This document shows, in pieces, positions 20,419 to 29,700 of a stretch of DNA of 64,000 bases; within the stretch, counting starts at the first letter, position 1; every line of letters begins with the position of its first letter. The notes beneath the pieces are model-generated. The model searched no databases and had not been told where the DNA came from. It saw only the letters and a program-made list of their open reading frames with translations. Source of the stretch: Rhynchopus sp. YZ270_cl-10. Lineage: Eukaryota > Euglenozoa > Diplonemea > Diplonemida > Diplonemidae. Where the stretch lies: positions 496,001 through 560,000 of the forward strand of contig OZ037869.1 in NCBI GenBank assembly GCA_964035575.1, in the 5' to 3' direction. The position numbers and the translations under genes were made by a program.

Positions 20419-21756
20419 TCACGCCGCCGCCTGCACAATCTTTTCAACTGCGAATTTCACTTCGTCCTCCGTTGTGCGGTACCCGGTGCTGCAAGAAATA
20501 AAAATTAAACCTACATTTTTGCAACTAAAAAATTTCTCCTCAACCAAGCAAACATACAGACTCATAAATTTATAAAATTGCCTTAAACCCCTCTCGTCAC
20601 CTCACATTCTTTCTCGCAAAAATTGAATCTGCCTCTCCACACATCTTTACAACAAAATACAAAAAAATCTATCATACCTCAAACGCAGCGCTGCTCCAGC
20701 CCTTTCCCTGCTTAGGCCTAATGCTTCATGGACGTAGGACATCTTGGCGTCACCTGAATGGCACGCACTTCCTGCAGACAACGCAACCACATCCTGCACA
20801 CCTGCGATGATCGCAGCAGATGACACATACCCTCCACCACTCTTCTTCAAAGAGCAATTCAACGTGTTAGGCAGAGCCTTCTCGATGTCACCATTCACCT
20901 CCACCTCAAAATGCATCTGCAACTGCGCCAGCAGCAGGTCCCTCATCGCCCGCATGGTCTCACCCCTCTGCGTCAATCCCGCCACCGCTTCTGACAACGC
21001 TACCGACATCCCCGCATTGAGCACTGTCGACTCCGTACCTGGTCGCAGACCCGATTCGTGTCCTGCTCCAAAAACCTGGTTTTTTATGATGTGCCCCTTT
21101 TTAATGTACAAAGCACCAACACCTTTCGGTCCGTAGAATTTGTGGCTGCAGATGGTGAGAAGGTCGGCACCCAAAGTAGTCACCGATGTGTCAACCTTCC
21201 CTACCGACTGCGAAGCGTCTGTGTGGAAGAGCACGCCCTTCGAAGAAGCGACGTCAGCGATCGCGCGGATGGGCTGCACCACACCGGTTTCATTATTCGC
21301 ATGCATGACAGTGATAAGAACACTCTTTTCTGTTATCGCAGCGGCAATTTGATCAGAGGTGATGCTACCATCTTTCCCGGTAGGCAGGTATGTAACGTCA
21401 TATCCACGCTTTTCAAGTTGTTTTGTAACATTGAGGACAGCAGGGTGTTCGATGTTGGTAGTGATGATATGCTTTGCATGGGGGTGTGTCTCGGAAAGGA
21501 CTTCAAGAGATCCGAAGATTGCAAGGTTGTTGCTCTCGGTCCCTCCGCTGGTGAAGAGAATCTCCTCTGGTGTGCAACCCATAGCAGAGGCAATGCGGGC
21601 ACGTGAAGCATCGTTGCTTGCCTTTGCACGGTGTCCAGCCCAGTGCCCAGAGGAAGGGTTACCCCAGTCGTCGGAGGCTGCAACGACCATTTCCTGCACA
21701 GCAGCCTCGCACACAGGGGTTGTCGCATTGTAATCAAAGTAAACCCGTTTGGCCAT
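20419..21756 (-). CDS. NifS-like cysteine desulfurase / selenocysteine lyase (382 aa)
   Basis: Exons are 20678-21756 and 20419-20488. The 189-nt intron restores the C-terminal motif RLSTGYRTTEDEV. A PLP enzyme that removes S or Se from Cys or Sec as alanine is left. The family motifs are DYNATTP near the start, FTSGGTESNN (about 68-77), MHANNETG (151-158), SHKFYGPKG with the PLP lysine at about 206, and RPGTES. The catalytic cysteine (about 332) sits in SAGSACHSGD. The CHS form resembles selenocysteine lyases, whereas mitochondrial IscS has SGSACTS. There is no obvious targeting peptide: the ATG follows a 19-nt leader after a CTCCAG acceptor, suggesting a cytosolic or nuclear enzyme. Which substrate it uses cannot be settled by eye. 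Confidence 0.88.
20573..20603 (+). repeat. Short repeat, A/D-like, intronic
   Basis: AAATTGCCTTAAACCCC then TCTCGTCACCTC, inside the selenocysteine-lyase-like intron. The left arm is shortened. Confidence 0.4.
20618..20650 (+). repeat. Family-B repeat, degenerate, intronic
   Basis: AAAATTGAATCTGCC, TCTC, CACACATCTTTAC, in the same intron as the preceding copy. Confidence 0.4.
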
Positions 21757-22149
21757 TTTATGTGCTTTTTTTTTTCTGGAGGGGATTTTGTAAGATATGC
21801 CTTCGTGCATGCGTTGCGGGGAACCGCGTTGGGAGAGGAATAAGAAGAGTTGTGTACATTTTTTTGAAGATAATCTAAAAGAGAAGTAAGTCATCAAATG
21901 GAATGATGCATCCGTCCATCTTCTGGAGTTCCGTTTACCGGTTTTTTTTTTTTGGTCTGTAAAAACCTTTATCGGGATTTCGGTTCTCAAAAAGAAGTTC
22001 GAAAGATATATCACGAAAACCTCTCACTCCTCTCTCCCCCTCACTCACCCCCTTTTCGATCTGAGATGAATTTACGGTTGTAAAAAAAAAAAACATCGTA
22101 CCCAACCGGGGGTGAAACCACAATCTCGAAGAACCCTTGATCCAATTAA
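21757..22149. other. Intergenic between ankyrin and selenocysteine-lyase-like genes
   Basis: Contains the 19-nt A-rich leader and the acceptor AG at 21776-21777, then AT-rich sequence. Nothing else is seen. Confidence 0.5.
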
Positions 22150-23016
22150 TCACCCTCGTACAATGTAAGGCGGGAGGGGGACGGGACTCATTGCGGTTGT
22201 TTGAAATGTTTCGTGCGTCAGAAAGCGTTGCAGAGCGTCAACCCCGCGGACCCCTGTTGGGTCTGCAGAGTGGAGCTCCAGAGAGGTGTCCTCATCCTTT
22301 AGCCAGATTCCACTGCGGAGGAGTGTGTAGGGGTTGCCTCTGGAAAGGTCGAGACACTTTTGAATCATAATCTTTGGTACACCTGCTGCCCGGGAGAGGA
22401 GGAGCTGTACCAATGGTATGTTGTAGTTTCCACACGCAATATGCAACGGAGTCGCACCACACCCTGTCACCGCAAACTGCGATGCCCCCACATCCAACAA
22501 CACCCCCACCGTCCGACACGACCCTTTTACACATGCCCAATGCACTGCGCTTCCCATACCCACCTCCAATCCATCCTCTGCACGTCTTCTGATAAACCTT
22601 TTCATGTGAAGTCTCTTATGTAAACGAACGGTGCTGCTTTGAAGGAAGATTCCGTAGTGGACTTTGAGATGTCCTTTTTCGTAGAGGCCGAAGGATTCGG
22701 AGCAAAGACCCATTGCGTCGATGTCGGTGGTGCTGGCGATTTTGCGGATTTGGGTGGTGTCGGCTTTCCATGCAAGGTTCCAGAGAGTGTCGTGTTTCAG
22801 TGCTTTGTGTGGTGGGGTGTCGTGGCGGGCTGCAACCTGGTACCGTTTTGCCTTCGCGCTGTGTACTGCTGCGCTTTTCATCATGTGCGGATACCGAAAA
22901 CAACTCTGTGACCTCTGATCATCAAACCTCAACGCATTCGCGTCCACCGCACCGCTTACATCACCTTGAAAGCTACTGAAATGACGGTGATGTCGTTTCC
23001 ATATTGAAGCATCCAT
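22150..23016 (-). CDS. Ankyrin-repeat protein, 288 aa
   Basis: A single exon from the ATG at 23016 (MDASIWKRHHRHFSSFQ) to a TGA stop. The middle carries one clear ankyrin repeat, GCGATPLHIACGNYNIPLVQLLLSRAA, preceded by a weaker one, GSAVHWACVKGSCRTVGVLLDVGAS, and a diverged one starting HDTLWNLAWKADTTQIRKIA. The N-terminal 60 residues are basic and His-rich. The C-terminal 80 residues have no recognised domain. Ankyrin repeats bind other proteins; the partner is unknown. Confidence 0.8.
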   Translation of the reverse strand: MDASIWKRHHRHFSSFQGDVSGAVDANALRFDDQRSQSCFRYPHMMKSAAVHSAKAKRYQVAARHDTPPHKALKHDTLWNLAWKADTTQIRKIASTTDIDAMGLCSESFGLYEKGHLKVHYGIFLQSSTVRLHKRLHMKRFIRRRAEDGLEVGMGSAVHWACVKGSCRTVGVLLDVGASQFAVTGCGATPLHIACGNYNIPLVQLLLSRAAGVPKIMIQKCLDLSRGNPYTLLRSGIWLKDEDTSLELHSADPTGVRGVDALQRFLTHETFQTTAMSPVPLPPYIVRG

Positions 23017-23683
23017 TTTTTTTCAAAGAAAAGAACAACAAAAAGAAGAAATCACATTTTGGAAAAATCCCTCTCTGTTGCGGGTTAAGAGGTGTTGCAG
23101 AGTGGGAGGTTCGTGGGGTAGTGTCGGTATGGGAAGAGAGGTGTGGGTTTTTTGATAAATAGGTTGGGTGGGGTGGAGGGTCCTACAATTGTTTGTCTCG
23201 GTTTGGGTCGCTTGGGTACTGCACTCCGGGTTTTATGACAAATTACACAATAAGAAAAATGATGTATAAGCGAACCTTGCACAAATCGACAACAAAAAAA
23301 AAAAGGACAACACACATTTAGAGTAACACATTTTTTTTGGAAATGACGTTATGAGATTTTGAAACATAAAATAAAAGCGAAATGGACGCAAAGAGTAAAA
23401 GGCCGTCTCGCTTCCAATATAGAAAAGCGTTTTTGATTTTTTTGTTCAAAGACGCAACCTAGGTGGTTTAGTTGAGGTTGAAAAACAAAAACGACACAAT
23501 AAAAGCAAAAAAAAAAAACGAAGAGATGGTGTCATGGGCGGGTACAGCTGCCCTGACATCCTGTGGTATTGAAACAGTAACGAAAACAAACATCAATGTA
23601 TAAGTTGGGAGGGGGGCAGTTCCCTCAGGGTGCAAGCGTTGGTTGCGCCACAGTTGGTTGCCCTCAGCAAAGCGAGTGTTTGC
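23017..23683. other. Intergenic, protease 3' side
   Basis: AT-rich sequence with purine-rich tracts. I found neither a gene nor a member of the short repeat families. Confidence 0.5.
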
Positions 23684-24652
23684 CTAAACGAGTGGGACGG
23701 ACGGGGAGTTCTTGAGGAGGCACTGGTTGGTGCCACGGGCCACGCGGATGTATCCAGACTCTCCCCAGCCAGATGCCCAGGAGTTCTTGATGATCCAGTA
23801 GTCGGGGGTCACTCCGACGGCGAGGACTCCGTGGTCAAGCTGCTCGGACTCGCAGTTGTCCATCACTCCACCCTGGTACGTCTGCCACGAGGTCGCGTCA
23901 ACGGCAATCGAGATCGGTCCGTTCGCCAGCATCCAGGTCGCCATCTGGTCCTCATCGTGAGCAAGGTCCTTGTAGGACACAATGGTGGCACCCACCTCCA
24001 TTGCTGCGGTCCACTTGCACTCCCCAACAATGCCGTTGCCGGCGGTGTACGGGTAGGCCTCTTCCGTCACGATGTCGCCGTTGTGGTTGTCCAGAAGCCA
24101 CTGGAACGCGTTGTCCATCAGACCCCCACCGCACCCGGCGTCAACGTTGTCACATGCAGCAAGCTCCTGCTCAGACAGCGACACGAGCTGGTGTGCGGCG
24201 GACCACTGCCCCTCAATGCCTCCGGTGGAGGAGAACGACCAGCACGATCCACACTGGCCCTGGTTCTTCACGTGGGTCACACGGTTCTGGGTCCTCCAGT
24301 CCACAGAGTCATCCTTCACCTTCAGCACCTCCGACTCCGAGAACGTGTTCACCCCACCGGCACGTGCCGGTACAACAAGGTTGTGCTGCGCCTTGAACTC
24401 CTCCGCAGTCAGGTCCGTGAAGGCGTTCATGCCGTGGCGCACACCGGTCTTCGACCCAGCCTCACGCTCAGCAGCCTTCAGCATGTTCTGCTTGAAGATC
24501 GCACGGCGGGCAGACTCGTCCGCACCGCTGTACTGCTTCCCGTAGGTCTGCTTGAAGTTCGCCCACAGGAGACCCTCGTTCATCTCCACATACGACGCGG
24601 GCAGGGCAGTCGAGGCTGCTGCCATTGCGAGAACAGACAGGGCGGTCTTCAT
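23684..24652 (-). CDS. Secreted papain-family (cathepsin-L-like) cysteine protease, 322 aa
   Basis: A single exon. The ATG at 24652 lies 20 nt after a CACCTCAG acceptor. Residues 1-18 are a signal peptide (MKTALSVLAMAAASTALP). An I29-type propeptide follows (WANFKQTYGKQY, then NAFTDLTAEEF). The mature enzyme begins near SVDWR. Catalytic residues are Cys137 (QGQCGSCWSF, with the oxyanion Gln131), His274 (LDHGVLAVG) and Asn290 (YWIIKNSW). The GCGGG motif of the S2 region is present. It stops about 12 residues after the last conserved motif, so it lacks the long C-terminal extension of trypanosomatid cruzipain-type enzymes. It probably acts in lysosome-like vacuoles or outside the cell. Confidence 0.93.
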   Translation of the reverse strand: MKTALSVLAMAAASTALPASYVEMNEGLLWANFKQTYGKQYSGADESARRAIFKQNMLKAAEREAGSKTGVRHGMNAFTDLTAEEFKAQHNLVVPARAGGVNTFSESEVLKVKDDSVDWRTQNRVTHVKNQGQCGSCWSFSSTGGIEGQWSAAHQLVSLSEQELAACDNVDAGCGGGLMDNAFQWLLDNHNGDIVTEEAYPYTAGNGIVGECKWTAAMEVGATIVSYKDLAHDEDQMATWMLANGPISIAVDATSWQTYQGGVMDNCESEQLDHGVLAVGVTPDYWIIKNSWASGWGESGYIRVARGTNQCLLKNSPSVPLV

Positions 24653-24940
24653 CGTGTTGATATCGCTTTGTCTGAGGTGTGGTGTGGTGCGTGGTCACTA
24701 CGTGACGGGGCACGTTAAAATAAAAAGACTATTTTCTGCACCCCACCCCCTCCTTTTTTTTTTAACCACACTCGGTGTGCCACAGTTAAGAAAGACATCT
24801 GAGGAACGATGGGACGGGGGGGGGAACGGGGGGTTTTTGTTGTGCCATCGATCGGAGGGGGGAGAAAAGAAATGTGGGGTGGGTGAGAGGGGGTGCGAGA
24901 ATTAGACCACATCAACATGCAAAAAAGGCACATGAACGCA

Positions 24941-24974
<34 letters not shown>

Positions 24975-25522
24975 CGTTTTGCAAAATCGCTAAAAAGTGT
25001 AGTCAGGCAACTGCACCCTTCTCTACAACCTTCATTTGTTTCGGCAAATGAAAAAGAAAACACAGACAGCTTCCCGCAACCCCTTCTCCTACCACCACAC
25101 CCACCCTTTCCAAGCAAGGAAAAAAAAAAATACAAAAAAGGCTGAACGTGGATACCACCCGCACAACCCCCCCCTTGCAGCGAAACGAAAACACAATGTC
25201 ACGCAACAATGCACTCCTTTTTCCCTTTTTTTGCTTTTTTTTTTGCAATTTAAAGTTGAGCGAAACTATCTTAGGGGGGTGGGGGTATAATAAAAAAACA
25301 CACATTTTCCACAGTATCTTACACAAAAAAAAAATGAAAATTTGGTACCAACCTAAACCTCACGTCACCTCAAAAAAAAATGACTTGAAATACAAAGGCC
25401 CTCTCCGTGAACAGTGTATCTCAAAAAAAAAAAATGAGTGTAGGTTTCCAAAAAAAAAACCCCCAATATTTCCCTATTTTCCCCTCAAAAGAGAGAATGA
25501 GAGACTATACTACACTACTGCA
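24653..25522. other. Intergenic, low complexity
   Basis: Contains a (TC)n microsatellite at about 24940-24969, long T and A runs, a truncated short repeat at about 25349-25371 (CAACCTAAACCTCACGTCACC) and a family-D copy with a 12-A tail at 25381-25436. No gene. Confidence 0.55.
25381..25436 (+). repeat. Family-D repeat with A tail
   Basis: TGACTTGAAATACAAAGGCC, TCTCCGTGAACAGTGTATC, then a run of about 12 A. Confidence 0.65.
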
Positions 25523-26112
25523 TCATTTTCTCTTTTTTTGCGCAGCGCGCACCTGGTCTCCGTTTCCAAGCGCAATGTTGACTTTGCACAGAATGGTGTC
25601 CTCATTAGGGTCGTACGGCACGTCCTTGCTCGGGATTTCAAGTACTGCCGGGATGGTCTTGTCATACGCGTTGACAAGGTGGCGAATGTCGTTTGCCACC
25701 GCTTGTGTGATAAGCACAATAACAATGTCAGGTCTGGCGGTCATCTGCAAAAGGGTTTTAATATAAACATAAGCCTCCACACTATTGTTTCATACTAACT
25801 ATTCTACTGAATAGAATAGTATAATCCAGCAAAACTAGTAAAAAGGAAGAGAGGAGGGTCACATACCATCTGGAACGCCTCCTCCAGCTGGTCCAAGCTC
25901 TTGTCTTTCGTCACCACGAAGTAATTCGCCCCAAGCTCAGCCTTTCTCTTTGCACTGTTGTCACTGTGAAAGAGAATCGACAATATTATGGGATGTTGTA
26001 AAAACAAAGAGGCAGCATACCCTACTCCCGCAAGCAGCATCCCCAAAACGGTATCTTCATCACCAATCACTCCGACGAGTCTTTCCTCCCCATCCTTCAA
26101 CCTGACGGCCAT
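25523..26112 (-). CDS. VMA7: V-type H+-ATPase subunit F (136 aa, 3 exons)
   Basis: Exons are 26021-26112, 25867-25963 and 25523-25744; introns are 57 and 122 nt, GT-AG. Subunit F belongs to the central stalk of the V1 sector and couples ATP hydrolysis to rotor turning on acidic organelle membranes. Family landmarks are all present: VGVIGDEDTVLGMLLAGVG at the start, ANYFVVTKD, the second Rossmann-like strand IVIVLITQAVANDIRHLV and the signature IPAVLEIPSKDVPYDPNEDTI. Length is slightly above the usual 115-125 residues because of a short basic tail. Intron 2 carries a degenerate family-A copy. Confidence 0.94.
25759..25790 (+). repeat. Family-A repeat, degenerate, intronic
   Basis: TTAATATAAACATAAGCC then TCCACACTATT, inside V-ATPase F intron 2. 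Confidence 0.35.
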
Positions 26113-26202
26113 TGTCTGCTGGCTTTACTCTCTTTTTTTATCCTATTTTTGGTGTGTGTTTTGCATATTTGACATTTCACCCCCTAGTAGTCCCCCCTAG
26201 GC

Positions 26203-26387
26203 CAGTGATGGCAGGATACGGTCGTATCCCAGGATTAGGGATACGGATACGGGTACAGTATCGCACGTATCCTGTATCCTGTATCCCAAATCCTTAACAA
26301 TCCTTAACGTATCCTTACGTATCCCGTATCCGTATCCGCCGTATCCGTATCCGTATCCTCCCGTATCCTCGTATCCTGCCATCACTG
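26203..26387. mobile_element. hAT-type MITE, 185 bp, with 8-bp target duplication
   Basis: The ends are perfect 18-bp inverted repeats CAGTGATGGCAGGATACG, with the CAGTG start typical of hAT elements. They are flanked by identical 8-bp direct repeats CCCTAGGC (26195-26202 and 26388-26395), the duplication length of hAT transposases. The interior is almost wholly made of GTATCC/GGATAC units, the same motif that forms the inner end of the terminal repeats. It carries no ORF and must be moved in trans. It lies upstream of the V-ATPase F start. Confidence 0.9.
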
Positions 26388-26572
26388 CCCTAGGCTAGGG
26401 GTCCCCCCCTACCGATAGGTAAACCACAAAGAGAAAGCATCCCCCTTTTTTTCTTTCTGTACAAACAGGGCGAGAAAAACAGGAGCAGGTTTTTTTTTCC
26501 CCTTTCTGCGAGAGAGTTTCCAGCAAGGAAGAAACCCCTGCAGGAAGCAAAAAAAAAAGGGGGGGTTTTGTT

Positions 26573-26608
26573 CAGATGAACCTAGGCCTCTCGTGTGTAG
26601 TCACCTAA
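26573..26608 (+). repeat. Family-A hairpin repeat
   Basis: CAGATGAACCTAGGCC, TCTCGTG, TGTAGTCACC: the common loop with a mutated stem. Confidence 0.6.
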
Positions 26609-26679
26609 GCAAAAAATCGCATAGGAGAGAGACCACCCTCCCCCCTGCACCCACCTACGTTACGCAAAAAGGAAGAAAA

Positions 26680-26758
26680 AAAAAGTGAAGTTGATAGTGC
26701 AAACGCCTCTGGGACGCAGGCACTGACACTCCGCGGGTTATCGAACCCCGGAGTGTTG
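26680..26758 (+). repeat. Family-C repeat at the LINE 3' end
   Basis: GTGAAGTTGATAGTGCAAAC, GCCTCTGGGACGCAGGCAC, then the inverted repeat CTCCG CGGGTTATCGAACCC CGGAG. The last codons and stop of LINE ORF2 lie inside this block. Similar blocks occur alone elsewhere in the window. Confidence 0.7.
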
Positions 26759-29700
26759 CGCTTGTGTTTGGTTTACAGGGAAGCTGTAAGCAGGTATACA
26801 ATCATTACCCCACCCTGACCGGGAAGGGGGGACAACATGATTTAGTGATTCAAGAAAAGCACGTGTTTTAGCACACAACACTGGGCGTCTGCTGAATCCG
26901 ATGAGCGCCGGGGCGCCGACGGAACGGAGGGAGTGCACACGATCCCTCTTCACACCAGGGAATGGGGCGCGGCGGAGTTTCGCTGTTAAAGCCCGCATGT
27001 TAGCCTTGACGATGAGCCTTTGCATGGCCCGCCCACGCTCGCGGATATTAGAGGTCTGTTTGGCGAGGAAGACCCTTGTGCGCAATTCGAAGTCGACCGC
27101 GAGCTCGACACACGACACGTCGCGGGGTTCTTTGCTCCACTCGAGCGTAATCACCCACCACAGGAAAGCTTTCAAAGTGAACGCCTCCCTATAGGTGGAG
27201 GAAAAACTAGGTTGTAGCTTGGTCAGATATGTGCGGAAGGGGGTATCCCGTTTAGAGGCAGCAAATGTGAGATTCCAAGGGTGCACAGCCGGGGCCACAT
27301 CCGCTGGACTTGAGAGGGTCGTGTCGATCGTGGTGACGGCATCGAGGAGAAGAGACTGTACCGCCTTCACCGTCACCTTGCTCACATTGGAGGGCACAAT
27401 GCCGTGCAGCACAAAGCAGGTGGGAAGCCCCTTGCCGTAGAGGCTGATGGCCGACGCATGTAGGGCAGTGAATGCCGGTGTGTGCACTATGCTGCAGTGC
27501 CACAGTAGGTGGCGTGTGTGGCATGTAACCTGGACGAGGCATAAGGGGCATTTATCGCTGAAGTCCGCCTCGGGCAGGCCACTGCGCTTGAGCCCATCTG
27601 GATGGCAGAAGAGGACTCCACCACACAGAACACGTCGCATCCGGAAAGCCTTGAGGGGGTCGTGGTATTGTAGATTGCGCCACAGGGCATTGGTGGCGCG
27701 GGTGTCAATGCCGTCGTTGATGCCGTCGTACGTAGGGCGTTTACTCTGTAGGTCATCCCATACCGCCGTACGTGCCAGAACTCGCACTTCATGGGCCCTC
27801 TTGGCTTTGTCTATCTCGATGATGGGGGTAGTCTTCGCGGTTGCAGACGTAGACGTCACTGTCTTCATCTCAGGGTCCCAACTCACGCCACATCTGCGGG
27901 AGGCGGCAAGCACCGTCCCCACTGGACCAACTGCATGCATAGGTGTACCCCGTGCGGCCAGGGTCTCGTATCTCTCTCTGATGTTCATGCACCTCTGGCG
28001 TATGGCGTCGTTGCGTTCCACACTGGCAGCGTAAGTTCTGAACGTCCGGCATATTGCACTCGAGAGGGGGTGTGCCACGTGCGCCTTCAGGCAGAGTGTG
28101 AGCAATGCATCCACTGAACGGGTAAGGTAGGTGGGGCCCCAGCAGCACATCGCCACTGCCTTCGTTAGTTCATTCAACACTGACTGAGGGGGCATGTTGA
28201 ATGCGGACTCGTATAACACTGAAGGGAGGATGGCAGATGTGGCAATAGATACCTTCTGGGAGAAGGAGAGCGGTGTCGCACCCAAACATGAGAGCGCCCT
28301 CACGGCTGATTGGTATACCGTAGCGTTGTATCGCCCCTTGCTCCGTAGGGAGCTGTACATCATCACGCCGAGTGAGCGGAGTGACTCTGTTGTCCGGAAC
28401 CTATGGTTGTCCTCAGACTTCAGCTTGCATTTGTGGTTCTTCAATGATGAGAAGGCAAAGGTCTTCGCCATGTTGAGGCGCATGCCTGTGATGCGGCAGA
28501 AGTCCTCCACTCGCAGCAGACACGCCCCCACCGAAGCTTCACTATGGCGAGACAAAAGGTATGCGTCGTCAGCAAACGACCGTACAAACGCCTCAGGTAC
28601 CTCTGCCGTGATGCAGTGTGTCAGGACCGACATCAAGGCGTTGATGAGCACCACAGAGAGGGGGCACCCCTGCAGAATCCCATTCGTCACGGAGTACGCC
28701 TCTCCTACGCCGGAGGGCAGCTTGAACCGCCGTCTCAGCTTGGCGTACATTGCTCGCAGAGGTGTCATGATCCTGGGGTGAAGCCCCATCTTCTCTACAA
28801 GATCCAAGGTGAGGCCCTGTGGTACGCGGTCGAAGCACTTCGCAAAGTCGAGTGCCAGACCGTGCAGCGGTTCGCCACCGAGCAGAGCGTCCTCCATCTG
28901 TGTGAAGACGTCATACAAGACGTCGTTCGTGCTGTGCTTTGGGCGGAAGCCATGTTGCGACGGGTGTACCCATTGTTCCTGCCATTGTTGAACTGCCTGC
29001 AGGCGTGCGCAGGCCCACAACCGGTACACCGCACTGGTCACTGTCACAGGACGTAGCTTCAAGGGGGACTGGTCCTCGCCTTTGGGAAGGAGCGTCACCA
29101 GGGCGGTCAACAGCGCTTGCGGCCACACACCGTTCGTCTCTATCGCGTTGAACACTCGGGCAAAACCGTCCAGTATGCACAGGGGCATCGCATGAAGCTC
29201 CAATGAGCGCCAGCCATCAGTTCCGCAGGCGTCCGTGCGCTTACCTTTCTTGTCAAGCGTTCTACGCAAGTCAGCACCACTTAGCGGGTCTAGGGACATC
29301 GGGGAGTGCGCGACGAAGCTGCCGAAACGTTGTTCGAAAGAGGCGAGAGTTGGCTCGGGATGGTCGTGGTCGTATAGGTTGAACACCGATTTCCATTCAT
29401 CACGCAGGAGTTTGTCCATCTCCCTGTGGTTGGCCGTAAGCACACCATCTTCCCCCCGAAGGGCGGAAATAGGAACACCCTGTTTACCCATGCACCACGC
29501 CGTGAGTTTTCGTCGTTCGCTGCTGAAATCCACCTTCAGCTTGGTGGTGTACTGCTTCTCGCGCTGTAGACGGGTATTGCGTATCTCAAGGTTCATAAGC
29601 ATCTTGGATTTTTCCAGCAGAGAGTTAAGGATCTGTATTTGCCTTTCGAGCGAGAGAGGGATTGTCGTCTCCTCGGACCTCATCAACTTGAGCGTAATTG

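Noticed and set aside
26205-26390. Telomere-like repeat, or a coding frame of Tyr/Gly repeats
   Set aside because: The GTATCC tract is explained by the MITE with perfect ends and target duplication.
26700-26758. tRNA gene at the LINE 3' end
   Set aside because: The block contains a T-loop-like GGGTTCGATAACCC hairpin on the minus strand, but there is no matching D arm, anticodon arm or acceptor stem.
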